Positions 46,576 to 55,106 of a DNA stretch of 64,000 nt are shown here, in pieces. The stretch is from assembly GCA_028714735.1 (NCBI GenBank), contig JAQTLU010000002.1, forward strand, positions 124,001-188,000, in the 5' to 3' direction. The notes under the pieces were generated by a model that had not been told where the DNA came from, ran no database searches, and was given only the letters and a program-made list of their open reading frames with translations. This DNA comes from Gallionellaceae bacterium. Lineage in GTDB: Bacteria > Pseudomonadota > Gammaproteobacteria > Burkholderiales > Thiobacillaceae. The first letter of the stretch is position 1; every line of letters begins with the position of its first letter. The translations under genes were made by a program, and so were the position numbers.

Positions 46576-47625
46576 ATGACTGGGAAATCACGCCGCATTG
46601 AGTTGCGCGCCGCGCCCCATGTGAAGCGGGGCGTCAACGTCGAAACCATCATGCTGCACGTGGTACTGGCCCTGCTGCCCATCGCGGGCTTCTCGGTCAT
46701 CCAGTACGGGCTGTCGGCGCTGGCCCTGATCATGGCCACCACGGTCTCCTGCCTGCTCAGCGAACGGCTGTTCAGCCGTCTGTCCGGCCAGGGCAATACC
46801 CTGGCCGACTGGAGCGCCACCATCACCGGCCTGCTTCTGGCCCTCACCCTGCCGCCCTCGTTTCCGCTCTGGATGGCCGCCGTGGCCGGCTTCGCCGCCA
46901 TCGCCCTGGGCAAGGTGCTGTTCGGCGGCCTCGGTTACAACGTGTTCAACCCGGCCCTGGTCGGTCGCGCCTTCGTCCAGGCCGCCTTCCCGGTCGCCAT
47001 CACGACCTGGGCGCCGGCCTTTTTCCCGGGGCGCTTCACCGGCTTCATCCCGACCACCTTCACCATGCCGCTGATGACGCCGCCCGGCCTGGCCGAGTGG
47101 CTGCACCAGCACGTCGTCGACGGCTTCACCGGGGCGACGCCGCTGGCGCGCTGGAAGTTCGAGAACCATGTTGCCTCGGCGGGCGATCTGCTGTCCGGCG
47201 TCGCCACCGCCTCGGCGGGCGAGACCTCGGCCCTGCTGATCCTGGCCTGCGGCCTCTACCTCGCCGCGCGCAAGTTCATGGACTGGCGCATCCCGGTCGC
47301 CGTGATCGGCAGCGCCGCACTGGTCGCCCTGGCGTTCCACCTGGTCGATCCCGGCCGCTACCCGGCGCCGGTCTTCGTCCTGCTCTCCGGCGGCCTGATG
47401 CTGGGCGCGGTGTTCATGGCCACCGACATGGCCACCTCGCCGGTGACGGCCACGGGGGTGTGGATCTACGGCGCCGTCATCGGCGTGGTGACGGTGATGA
47501 TCCGCTACTTTGGCGGACTCACCGAAGGGGTCATGTACGCGATCCTGATCGGCAATGCCCTGGTGCCGCTGATCGACCAGTACACCCAGCCCAGGGTGTT
47601 CGGCGCACGCGGGAGAAAGGCATGA
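46576..47625 (+). CDS. rnfD: Rnf electron-transport complex subunit D
   Basis: RnfD, 349 residues, a membrane subunit homologous to NqrB, with about nine spans and a covalently bound FMN. The flavinylation motif is in DGFTGATPLARWK (Thr at about residue 187). Other family strings: AAPHVKRGVNVETIMLHVVLALLP at the N-terminus, GGLGYNVFNPALVGRAF, and TDMATSPVTATGVWIYGAVIG. It ends with an ATGA overlap to rnfG. Ribosome site is weak, consistent with coupling to the gene before. Confidence 0.93.
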   Translation: MTGKSRRIELRAAPHVKRGVNVETIMLHVVLALLPIAGFSVIQYGLSALALIMATTVSCLLSERLFSRLSGQGNTLADWSATITGLLLALTLPPSFPLWMAAVAGFAAIALGKVLFGGLGYNVFNPALVGRAFVQAAFPVAITTWAPAFFPGRFTGFIPTTFTMPLMTPPGLAEWLHQHVVDGFTGATPLARWKFENHVASAGDLLSGVATASAGETSALLILACGLYLAARKFMDWRIPVAVIGSAALVALAFHLVDPGRYPAPVFVLLSGGLMLGAVFMATDMATSPVTATGVWIYGAVIGVVTVMIRYFGGLTEGVMYAILIGNALVPLIDQYTQPRVFGARGRKA

Positions 47626-48296
47626 CCGGGGCCGCCGCCGTCAACGTCACCTCCAGCCGGGCCATGGTCGCCACCCTGGGCCTGGTCGCCACCCTGTGCG
47701 GCGTGCTCATCGTGTCGGCCTACCAGGGCACCCTGTCGGCGGTCACCGCCAACAAGCGCATCGCCCTGGAACGGGCGGTGTTCAAGGTGATCCCGGGCGC
47801 CGCCAGCATGAAGGAATTCGTCGCCACGACCGCGGGCATCGAGCCGGCGGCCGGGCAATCTTCCGGCAATGGCGTGAAGTTTTACGCGGCCTATGGCCCG
47901 AGCGGCGAACTCAAGGGCATCGCTGCCGAGGGCGGCGCTACCGGCTACGCCGACGTGGTGCGCATCCTGTACGCCTACGATCCCGACCGCCAGGCGATCA
48001 CCGGCCTGGGCGTGGTCGGCATGCGCGAGACCCCGGGCATCGGCGACAAGATACTGACCGACCAGGCCTTCCTGGCCAACTTTGCGGCCCTGGACGTGCG
48101 CCTGGATGCCGACGCCAAGGCGCTGGCCAACCCGGTCAAGGTGGTCAAGCACGGCAGCAAGCGCAATCCCTGGGAGATCGACGCCATCTCCGGCGCCACG
48201 GTCACCTCCAAGGCGGTCGGCAAGGGCATCAACGACAGCGCCCAGCGGCTGTTGCCGCGCCTGGCGCCCAATCTGGACAAGCTCAGGAGTAAATGA
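47622..48296 (+). CDS. rnfG: Rnf electron-transport complex subunit G
   Basis: RnfG, 224 residues, homologous to NqrC, anchored by one N-terminal span (about 16-36) with an FMN-binding periplasmic domain. The covalent FMN site is DAISGATVTSKAV (Thr at about residue 194). VVGMRETPGIGDKI is the usual FMN-domain string. GGGAGAAAGG precedes the ATG and overlaps the rnfD end. The stop overlaps rnfE (ATGATG). Confidence 0.93.
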   Translation: MTGAAAVNVTSSRAMVATLGLVATLCGVLIVSAYQGTLSAVTANKRIALERAVFKVIPGAASMKEFVATTAGIEPAAGQSSGNGVKFYAAYGPSGELKGIAAEGGATGYADVVRILYAYDPDRQAITGLGVVGMRETPGIGDKILTDQAFLANFAALDVRLDADAKALANPVKVVKHGSKRNPWEIDAISGATVTSKAVGKGINDSAQRLLPRLAPNLDKLRSK

Positions 48297-48955
48297 TGGC
48301 GCTGCCCGGACAAACTCAGCTCAGCCATATGGAAGAGTTCATGGAGGGGATCTGGAAACAGAACCCGGTCTTCGTCATGGTGCTCGGCATGTGTCCGACC
48401 CTCGCGGTCTCGGTCTCGGCGGTGAACTCGCTGTCGATGGGCATCGCCACCACCTTCGTGCTGGTCTGCTCGACCCTGCTGGTGTCGCTGATCCGCAAGC
48501 TGGTGCCCAAGGAAGTCCGCATCGCCACCTACATCGTCATCATCGCCACCTTCGTGACCGTGGTCGATTATCTGATCCAGGCCATCAGCCTGGCCGTGTA
48601 CGACGCCCTGGGCGCCTTCATCCAGCTCATCGTGGTCAACTGCATCATCCTCGGCCGCGCCGAGGCGCACGCCTCGAAGAACCCGCCCCTGAGGACCGTG
48701 GTCAACGCGCTCGGCATGGGCCTCGGCTTCACCCTCGGCCTGCTCTCGCTCGGCGCGGTGCGGGAGATCTTCGGCGCCGGCAAGCTGTTCGGCTTTTCCC
48801 TGTTCGGGCCCGACTTCCAGCCCTGGGTGGTGATGGTGCTGCCGCCCGGGGGCTTCTTCGTCCTCGGCGCCTGGCTGTTGCTGTTCAACTGGCTGAAGAA
48901 CCGCAAGGTCGACGGCGCGCTGGTCAAGCCGCTGGAGGGCCATACTCATGCATGA
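48293..48955 (+). CDS. rnfE: Rnf electron-transport complex subunit E
   Basis: RnfE, 220 residues, a six-span membrane subunit homologous to NqrD. Together with RnfA it holds the central [2Fe-2S] cluster in the membrane. Family strings: WKQNPVFVMVLGMCPTLAVSVSAVNS (the Cys is a ligand), and QLIVVNCIILGRAEAHASKN (second Cys). The C-terminal basic tail is short. It overlaps rnfA by eight bases. Tandem ATGs at the start, 48293 and 48296, cannot be told apart. Confidence 0.93.
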   Translation: MMALPGQTQLSHMEEFMEGIWKQNPVFVMVLGMCPTLAVSVSAVNSLSMGIATTFVLVCSTLLVSLIRKLVPKEVRIATYIVIIATFVTVVDYLIQAISLAVYDALGAFIQLIVVNCIILGRAEAHASKNPPLRTVVNALGMGLGFTLGLLSLGAVREIFGAGKLFGFSLFGPDFQPWVVMVLPPGGFFVLGAWLLLFNWLKNRKVDGALVKPLEGHTHA

Positions 48956-49535
48956 TATTTCCGCCGGCCAGATCTTCGTCTCGGCCGTGCTCGCCAACAA
49001 CTTCGTCCTGGCCATGTTCCTCGGCCTGTGCCCGTTCCTCGGCGTGTCCGGCCGGCTCAACACCGCCGCCCCGATGGGCGCCGCCACCACCTTCGTGATG
49101 CTGGTGGCCAGCCTGTGCGCCTACGGCCTGAACTGGCTGGTGGTGAATTTCCACCTGGAATTCCTGCGCCTGATCTCCTACATCGTGGTGATCGCCTCGG
49201 CGGTGCAACTGGTCGAGATGGTCATGAAGAAATACAGCCCGGCCCTGTTCCGCGCCCTCGGCATCTACCTGCCGCTGATCACCACCAACTGCGCCGTGCT
49301 CGGCGTCGCCCTGTTCCAGACCGCGCGCGAATACAGCTTCATCCAGTCGATGACCTTCGCCGCCGGCGCCGGCGCCGGCTTCACCCTGGCCCTGGTCCTG
49401 ATGGCCGGCCTGCGCGAGCGGTTGAACCTGGCCAGGGTGCCCAACGTGGTCCAGGGCACCGCCCTGTCGCTGATGCTGGCCGGCCTGCTGTCGCTGGCCT
49501 TCATGGGCTTCGCCGGGCTGGGAGCGGGTGAGTGA
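48948..49535 (+). CDS. rnfA: Rnf electron-transport complex subunit A
   Basis: RnfA, 195 residues, six-span membrane subunit homologous to NqrE and inverted relative to RnfE; the pair binds the intramembrane Fe-S cluster. Cys ligands are in FLGLCPFLGVSGRL (about 26) and LITTNCAVLGVALF (about 113). Normal length. GGAGGG lies within the end of rnfE. Its stop overlaps the GTG of the small Cys-rich gene, the last of the operon. Confidence 0.94.
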   Translation: MHDISAGQIFVSAVLANNFVLAMFLGLCPFLGVSGRLNTAAPMGAATTFVMLVASLCAYGLNWLVVNFHLEFLRLISYIVVIASAVQLVEMVMKKYSPALFRALGIYLPLITTNCAVLGVALFQTAREYSFIQSMTFAAGAGAGFTLALVLMAGLRERLNLARVPNVVQGTALSLMLAGLLSLAFMGFAGLGAGE

Positions 49536-49729
49536 CCACCTACCTGGTCACCATCGGCCTGATCCTGATCCTGCTGCTGGGCTGGGTGACGGTGCAGCAG
49601 TTCTACCGCTTGTTCGCGCGCCGGCATCCCGAACTGGGGCCGTTCCGGTCCGACAGCGGCGGCTGCGGTTGCTGCAGCCAGGGTAGCGCTTGCAGCAGCG
49701 ACGGCTGCCGCGACAGCCACGCAGGTTAA
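49532..49729 (+). CDS. Small Cys-rich single-span membrane protein, NqrM-like layout (GTG start)
   Basis: A 65-residue protein: one N-terminal membrane span (about 4-22, LVTIGLILILLLGWVTV) and a short tail with five Cys in GCGCCSQGSACSSDGC. This is the layout of NqrM (DUF539), which is needed to mature the iron centre between NqrD and NqrE; RnfE and RnfA are their homologues. It is coupled to rnfA by a GTGA overlap. It is not a clear NqrM match by eye, so the role as an Rnf maturation factor is inferred from size, Cys content and position. Confidence 0.7.
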   Translation: MTTYLVTIGLILILLLGWVTVQQFYRLFARRHPELGPFRSDSGGCGCCSQGSACSSDGCRDSHAG

Positions 49730-49735
49730 TCCTCC

Positions 49736-49757
49736 GGCCGGCGTTCCGCCGCCGGCC
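49736..49757 (+). terminator. Hairpin after the rnf operon
   Basis: GGCCGGCG (49736-49743) pairs with CGCCGGCC (49750-49757), 6-base loop, starting 7 bases after the last stop. No T-run follows directly, so it may need Rho or only protect the end. Confidence 0.5.
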
Positions 49758-49900
49758 CGGCACGCCTAATTTCCAAGACCGCGCTGGCGCCGCCGAATGG
49801 GCGGCCCGTGCGCGCTTAGGGGGTGGAATTCCCAATCGATGAATGGCGTTTATAAAAACCTTAATCTGTTTGGTGGCTAATTTTCATCTTCGACGGTTAT

Positions 49901-49920
49901 CTAGGTAAACCTACCCCTAG
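49901..49920. promoter_or_regulatory. Palindromic motif just upstream of the epsA-like gene
   Basis: CTAGGTAAACCTACCCCTAG: ends CTAGG and CCTAG are inverted, and TAGGT-AA-ACCTA inside is a second dyad. It lies 13 bases before the regulator start, in the 203-base gap that also holds the hairpin after the rnf operon. It may be a site for autoregulation. Confidence 0.3.
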
Positions 49921-49932
49921 ATCCAAAGTTGT

Positions 49933-50730
49933 ATGTCGTCAAAAACCAAACTGCCGGATCTCGAAGATCGCGACCGGCTCATCCGCATTCTGGAAAGCTC
50001 GCTGTCCGTTACCACTGCGGTACAGTTCTTCGCCTGGACCCAGGGCCCGCTGCAGGCGCTCCTGCCGCACGAGATACTGATCTGCGGCCATGCCACGGCC
50101 AACCAGGGCGAATTCAGGCTGCGTTACTTTTCCGCCACCCGCTACTTCAGGCAGCAGCACTTCGATGCCGCCTGCAGTCCGGGCAACGGCCTCATCACCA
50201 GGGCGATACGCAAATGGCAACAGGAGCAGGCGCCTTGCCTGGTGCCGCCTCCGCCGGGGCGCGCGCCCGGCGAACCGGACTGGCCCGAAATGCTGGTCCG
50301 CCTGGAACTCAGGAACCTGATCTGCCATGGCATTCGTTCCCCCCACGGCGGCGTCCAGTCCTGGTTCGGTTTCTGCCGCGTGCCCAGCCCGAATGCGCTG
50401 ACCGCCCACCTGCTGCAACTGCTTACGCCCTGCCTGGCCACCACTTATGCCCGGGTGGTGGCGGCGGAATCGGAACCCCAGGCCGGCGACCTCAAGGTGC
50501 GCAGCCTGCTCACCCCGCGCGAGGTCGAGGTGCTCGAGTTGGTGCGCGACGGCCTGTCCAACCCGGAGATCGCCGGCCGGCTCAAGCTCAGCACGATGAC
50601 CGCCAAGAACCATGTCCAGAACATCCGCGTCAAGCTCAATTCGCGTACCCGCGGCCAGGCCGTGGCCGAGGCCATACGCCTGGGTCTCATCAGGCCGGCG
50701 CGGCAGGATGTTCATGGAAACACCGAGTAA
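49933..50730 (+). CDS. epsA: EpsA-type LuxR-family regulator (PEP-CTERM/exosortase-associated)
   Basis: A 265-residue regulator. The C-terminal LuxR helix-turn-helix is at about 193-250 (LTPREVEVLELVRDGLSNPEIAGRL and STMTAKNHVQNIRVKLNSRTR). The N-terminal part (LIRILESSLSVTTAVQFFAWTQGPLQALLPHEILICG) matches the EpsA group found beside exosortase-B polysaccharide loci, and a PEP-CTERM protein follows, which supports it. No Shine-Dalgarno is clear. Target genes are probably exopolysaccharide and PEP-CTERM genes, but none of the exosortase genes lie in this window. Confidence 0.72.
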   Translation: MSSKTKLPDLEDRDRLIRILESSLSVTTAVQFFAWTQGPLQALLPHEILICGHATANQGEFRLRYFSATRYFRQQHFDAACSPGNGLITRAIRKWQQEQAPCLVPPPPGRAPGEPDWPEMLVRLELRNLICHGIRSPHGGVQSWFGFCRVPSPNALTAHLLQLLTPCLATTYARVVAAESEPQAGDLKVRSLLTPREVEVLELVRDGLSNPEIAGRLKLSTMTAKNHVQNIRVKLNSRTRGQAVAEAIRLGLIRPARQDVHGNTE

Positions 50731-51105
50731 GGCATAGCGGGGCATGGCGGGAACCGTCGATCGAGAGCCTGGGAAAGCCGTGCCGCCCCGGTTCGCAGCA
50801 CCGCCCTGCGCCCCCGCGGCGGAACCCCTACTGACCTGAGCCGTTCGGCTCATTTCGCCCGGCCGCAGGTGACGGCTGGCTGTCACACACGCCCCCTAAC
50901 ATGCTGTGGCCGAGACCTTCGTGCGGTCGGGGAAGTGAGCAGAACAGCTTATTTATCAATGAATTGGGTCCTGTTTTTATGTAATGGCGGCGACCTAGAG
51001 TGACGCCGTGCCCGATTGTGAAATGTCTCAACTGAACATGCTCGGACGACTCAGGGATGGGCGCAAAACCACTTTTTGTGTCTTTAAATCAAAGGAGAAT
51101 CAAAC
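50731..51105. other. Gene-free stretch before the PEP-CTERM gene
   Basis: 375 bases without a supported gene. The left half is G+C-rich with no clear signal. The right half is less so and probably holds the promoter of the PEP-CTERM gene, whose AAGGAG ribosome site is at about 51091. A CCTAGA word at about 50993 also occurs in the palindrome before epsA. No tRNA, repeat or insertion sequence was seen. Confidence 0.5.
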
Positions 51106-51897
51106 ATGAAACTGAAGATGATCGTCGCCGCGCTGGCCTTCGCCGCCGCCGGCTCCGCCAATGCTGCCATCAGCCCCTCCACCACCGGTAACGGCGAACT
51201 GTTCCTGGTTGTGTCCGACACCACCGCCGGCTACTCCTTCGTGGGCGACCTGGGCATCGCCATGGACAGCTTCGACGCTTCCGTCAACCAGTCCTTCGTC
51301 CTGACCGACTGGAGCCAGTGGAGCGCCTTCAGCACCGCCATCGGCGGCAACTTGAGCAACGCCACCTTCGCCGTCATGGCCGTGGACAGCACCGGCACCG
51401 CGGCCGGCGCCGATCGCCTGTGGACCTCGTCTTCCGCCAAATACGTTGTTGCAGACGATATCGCCGCCACCAAGAGCGCTCAGCTCGGCGCCGCCACCAC
51501 CCAGGCCGACATGCTGCTGGGTAGGTTGAACACCAATACCGGCACCCTCGGTGGCGACATGGACACCGTGGCCAATGGCTCCGCCTATTCCTCCACTGCT
51601 GAAACCACCACCTACTGGTACAACAACGTTGGCGATTCCCTGGCTGCCAAGCTGCCGTTCAGCCAGTTCACCTCCGCCAGCGAGGCCGCCAACTTCGGCT
51701 TCATGGTCACCGGCGGTACCCAGTCCAGCCTGACCTTGATCAACTACACCGAGGCTGCCGGTCAGTGGTCCTTCCAGGGCGGCAACCTGAACTACGCCAT
51801 GGCCACCGCCCCGGTTCCCGAGCCCGAGACCTATGCCCTGATGCTGGCCGGCCTCGGCCTGGTCGGCTTCATGGCCCGTCGCCGCAACGCCGCTTAA
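51106..51897 (+). CDS. PEP-CTERM sorting-domain protein
   Basis: A 263-residue exported protein. Signal peptide about residues 1-20 (MIVAALAFAAAGSANA). The middle is Ser/Thr/Ala-rich with no known fold. The C-terminus is a textbook PEP-CTERM sorting signal: VPEPETYALMLAGLGLVGF followed by the basic MARRRNAA (about 239-263). Exosortase would cut it at the outer face of the inner membrane and pass it to the cell surface or biofilm matrix. AAGGAG precedes the ATG. It stands behind an EpsA regulator and ends in a terminator-like hairpin. Confidence 0.92.
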   Translation: MKLKMIVAALAFAAAGSANAAISPSTTGNGELFLVVSDTTAGYSFVGDLGIAMDSFDASVNQSFVLTDWSQWSAFSTAIGGNLSNATFAVMAVDSTGTAAGADRLWTSSSAKYVVADDIAATKSAQLGAATTQADMLLGRLNTNTGTLGGDMDTVANGSAYSSTAETTTYWYNNVGDSLAAKLPFSQFTSASEAANFGFMVTGGTQSSLTLINYTEAAGQWSFQGGNLNYAMATAPVPEPETYALMLAGLGLVGFMARRRNAA

Positions 51898-51920
51898 TCG
51901 CATTTAGCCATCAGTAATCA

Positions 51921-51967
51921 GCCGTCAGCCTCCTCACCGGGAGCTGACGGCGCGGGAAGAGTTTTTT
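51921..51967 (+). terminator. Terminator-like hairpin after the PEP-CTERM gene
   Basis: GCCGTCAGC (51921-51929) pairs with GCTGACGGC (51943-51951), 13-base loop; a run of six T follows at 51962-51967, ten bases after the stem, further than ideal. Confidence 0.55.
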
Positions 51968-52022
51968 GTTTCGCTGTCAGCGTAGAACTGCCAGCCCATT
52001 GCTAAATTCCATGGAGCTTCCA

Positions 52023-53366
52023 ATGAAACTGCATCAAATCGCCCTCGCCGTGGCCGCCCTGGCCACCGGTTCCGCCCAGGCCGCCGCCCTGAACCCCTCC
52101 CTGGTCGTCTATCTGGACGGCGCCACCGCCACCAAGCAGACCGTCGTCGACGTCGCCAGCTACATGTGCGCCGGCCACACTGGCGTCAGCTATAAGGACA
52201 GCACCGGCAAGATCACCGGCGTGTTCTGCTCCGCCGGCATGGACGCCTCTTCCGGCCTGGCCACCAGCCTGAAGGTCTTCATGACCAAGAACAATGCCGA
52301 CGGCTCCCTGGAGACCTTCGACCGCGCCCTGTCCCGCAAGGCCCAGACCAAGGTCCTCGACGACGCCAACTGCGACACCGCCACCAAGATCTGCGGCACC
52401 AAGCTGGTCGACGCCCACGGCGGCTTCTCCGACGTGGATCAGAACGTCTGGATCGGCCGCGGCCAGTTCAACCCCGCCCTGGTCTCCGGCGGCTACACCG
52501 TCAAGGCCGGCTTCGCCGGCCAGGGCTTCGGCCTCGCCGTGTCGACCAAGCTGTACGAGGCCCTCCAGGCCCAGCAGGGCCTGATCGTCGGCGCCATGGA
52601 TGACGCCAACCGTCCCAACATCACCAGCCAGCAGTACGCCTCCATCCTGTCTACCAGCGGCGGCTACAAGTATGACTGGTCCCCGATCCTGCCGGGCGTG
52701 GCCGGATCCGATGCCAAGTACCTCAACCTGTGCCGCCGCGTGACCTCCTCCGGCACCCAGGCTTCGATGGACGCGTTCTTCCTGAACAACCCCTGCGCGC
52801 ATGCCGCACCCACCTATGGCATGGCTGACTCCGTCCGCGCCGCCGACTACCCGACCGACAACAGCAATGGCATGGCCGTGTTCGAGGCCCCGGGCACCGG
52901 CGACGTGCTCAACTGCCTGAGCCGCCGCAACAAGGACATGAACGACTCCGCCACTGGCACCCCCACCGGCAGCAGCGGCGCGCTCGAGAACGAGTGGGCC
53001 ATCGGCGTGGCCTCCCTGGAGAATGCCGACGGCAAGGCGGACAGCGAAGGCGTGGCCAACGGCTGGCACTACGTCAAGCTGGACGGCGTATCCCCGGTTG
53101 AAGACGCCGGCCAGCGTCAGAGCGTGGTCGACGGCCGCTACAATTTCGCCGAGGAAATGGTCCTGGCCTACCGCAACGATGCCCCGGCCAACGTCAAGAC
53201 CTACCTGGGCAAGATGGCCGGCCTGATGGGTGACCCCAGCAAGGTGGCCCCGCTGACCGGCATCTTCGTGGTTCCGGGTGCCTCCAGCCACTCCGCCTAC
53301 CCGAACCGCGTCCACAAGGGCACCCGCTTCGGCAACGCCTGCTCGCCCTTCGCTCTGTTCGAGTAA
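52023..53366 (+). CDS. Secreted protein of unknown family, possibly periplasmic-binding-protein-like
   Basis: A 447-residue exported protein with a signal peptide (MKLHQIALAVAALATGSAQA, about 1-20). The mature start, LNPSLVVYLDGATATKQTVVDV, and the later VFMTKNNADGSL recall phosphate-binding-like (PstS-fold) secreted proteins that occur near two-partner secretion loci in betaproteobacteria, but I cannot confirm a family. It has several Cys, perhaps in disulphides, and no lipobox or sorting signal. I chose ATG 52023 with GGAGCTTCC upstream; a longer frame exists. A strong terminator follows. Confidence 0.7.
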   Translation: MKLHQIALAVAALATGSAQAAALNPSLVVYLDGATATKQTVVDVASYMCAGHTGVSYKDSTGKITGVFCSAGMDASSGLATSLKVFMTKNNADGSLETFDRALSRKAQTKVLDDANCDTATKICGTKLVDAHGGFSDVDQNVWIGRGQFNPALVSGGYTVKAGFAGQGFGLAVSTKLYEALQAQQGLIVGAMDDANRPNITSQQYASILSTSGGYKYDWSPILPGVAGSDAKYLNLCRRVTSSGTQASMDAFFLNNPCAHAAPTYGMADSVRAADYPTDNSNGMAVFEAPGTGDVLNCLSRRNKDMNDSATGTPTGSSGALENEWAIGVASLENADGKADSEGVANGWHYVKLDGVSPVEDAGQRQSVVDGRYNFAEEMVLAYRNDAPANVKTYLGKMAGLMGDPSKVAPLTGIFVVPGASSHSAYPNRVHKGTRFGNACSPFALFE

Positions 53367-53417
53367 TCGGCCGGACCGTAACGGGCGGGGCGATCCCGCC
53401 TGATCTGTTGCAGTACG

Positions 53418-53449
53418 CCATTCCCCGCGCGAGCGGGGAATGGCTTTTT
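53418..53449 (+). terminator. Strong Rho-independent terminator
   Basis: CCATTCCCCGC (53418-53428) pairs perfectly with GCGGGGAATGG (53433-53443), 4-base loop GCGA, followed by CTTTTT. It separates the secreted protein from the two-partner secretion genes. Confidence 0.92.
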
Positions 53450-53483
53450 CGCGGTATAGGCAAGCGCAGACCAGATTCCGACC

Positions 53484-55106
53484 ATGTCGAGACCACACCA
53501 TTTACCGACCCTCCGCCTGGCGCCGCTTTTGGCGCGGTTCGGGTTGTCCCTCATGCTGGCGGCGCCGTTCGCCGCCGCATCCGAAGCGTCCACCGCGCCC
53601 GATGACAAGGCGGCTGCGGAAGAAAACCGCTTCGACATCCTCGAATACGAGGTGCACGGCAATACCGTCCTGCCCCGCGACCGCATCGAGGAAACGGTTT
53701 ATCCCTACCTGGGCGAGAAAAAGGCCATCAAGGACGTGGACCTGGCGCGCGCCGCGCTGGAGCAGGCCTACCACTCGGCCGGCTACCTCACCGTCTTCGT
53801 CAACCTGCCCGAGCAGCAGGTGGAGAACGGCGTGGTGCGCCTGGAGGTGATGGAGGGCAAGGTGGACCGGCTCCGGGTGACCGGTTCGCGCTATTACTCC
53901 CTGGGTGCGATCAAGGCCAAGGCGCCGGAGCTGGCGGAGGGCAACGTGCCCGACTTCAACGAGGTGCAGAAGGAACTGGCCGACCTCAACCGCAACGGCG
54001 GCCGCCGGGTGACCCCGGTGCTGCGCTCCGGCCGCGTGCCGGGCACCGTCGAGGCGGAGCTGAAGGTGGACGACAAGTTGCCCCTGAACGCCAGCCTGGA
54101 GGTGAACGACCGTTACAGCCGCGACACCAGCCATACCCGGCTGAGCGCGGCGGTGCGCTACGACAACCTGTGGCAGGCGGGCCACAGCCTGAACCTGAAC
54201 TTTCAGGTCGCGCCCGAGAAGCCCGCCGAGTCCAAGGTGGCGGTGGCGAGCTACGTCGCGCCGCTGGCGTCCGGAAACATCCTGGCCGGCTATGCCGTGG
54301 CCTCGGATACCGACGTGACCACGGTGGGCGGGATCGCCTCGCTCGGCAAGGGCACCATCCTGGGCCTGCGCTACATCCTGCCGCTGCCGACCCGGCCCGG
54401 GCTGTTCCATTCCCTGACCCTGGGCGCCGACTACAAGGATTACTCCGACACCACCAGCTTCCAGGGCGAGAACGAAAACCTGCCTATCGCCTACCTGCCG
54501 TTCAGCGTCGGCTACGACCTCACCCTGGCCGGCGAGCGCTGGCAGACCCAGCTCGGCCTGTCGGCAGTGTTCTCGCTGCGCGGCATCGGCAGCGATGCCG
54601 CCGAATTCGCCGCCAAGCGCACTGGGGCCAGGGACGATTTCGCCTATTTCAAGGCCGACCTGAAGGAGACCTGCCAGTTCGCCAACGGCGCCAGGCTGAC
54701 CGGAAAACTTGCCGGCCAGTATGCCGGTTCGCCGCTGATCTCGAACGAGCAGATGGCGGCGGGCGGGGCGGATACGGTGCGCGGCTATCCCGAGTCGGCC
54801 GCTCTGGGCGACCGGGGCTGGCGGCTCGGCTTCGAGGTGCAGAGCCCGTCCCTGGCCGGCAAGTCGCTGCCGTGGCTGGACGATCTGTACCTGCTCGGCT
54901 TCGCGGAAGGCGCCCAGCTCTATTACCTGGATGCCGGTGTCGCCCAGGAGAGCGAATTCAGCCTCGCCTCGGCCGGCGTCGGCCTGCGCCTGCGCGCCGG
55001 CCGGCATTACAGCGGCGCGCTCGATTTCGCCAAGGCGCTGAAGGCGGCCGGCGGCGTCGAGGCGGGCGACTACCGCATCCACTTCCGCGTCGGCGCGGAG
55101 TGGTGA
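53484..55106 (+). CDS. Two-partner secretion transporter, ShlB/FhaC/HecB family
   Basis: A 540-residue outer-membrane transporter (TpsB). Signal peptide to about residue 32, then a POTRA region (FDILEYEVHGNTVLPRDRIEETVYPYLG, about 49-76, and RLRVTGSRYYSLGAIKA), then a beta-barrel from about residue 190. The conserved loop motif VRGY is in DTVRGYPESAALGDRGW (about 431), and the chain ends in an aromatic residue (GAEW) as expected for barrel proteins. It is 141 bases upstream of the giant partner. It would thread that exoprotein across the outer membrane. Confidence 0.92.
   Translation: MSRPHHLPTLRLAPLLARFGLSLMLAAPFAAASEASTAPDDKAAAEENRFDILEYEVHGNTVLPRDRIEETVYPYLGEKKAIKDVDLARAALEQAYHSAGYLTVFVNLPEQQVENGVVRLEVMEGKVDRLRVTGSRYYSLGAIKAKAPELAEGNVPDFNEVQKELADLNRNGGRRVTPVLRSGRVPGTVEAELKVDDKLPLNASLEVNDRYSRDTSHTRLSAAVRYDNLWQAGHSLNLNFQVAPEKPAESKVAVASYVAPLASGNILAGYAVASDTDVTTVGGIASLGKGTILGLRYILPLPTRPGLFHSLTLGADYKDYSDTTSFQGENENLPIAYLPFSVGYDLTLAGERWQTQLGLSAVFSLRGIGSDAAEFAAKRTGARDDFAYFKADLKETCQFANGARLTGKLAGQYAGSPLISNEQMAAGGADTVRGYPESAALGDRGWRLGFEVQSPSLAGKSLPWLDDLYLLGFAEGAQLYYLDAGVAQESEFSLASAGVGLRLRAGRHYSGALDFAKALKAAGGVEAGDYRIHFRVGAEW

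Noticed and set aside
50867-50890. CTGTCAC at about 50880 as a Pho box of the PEP-CTERM region
   Set aside because: Only one unit matches; the positions 11 bases up- and downstream do not resemble the consensus.
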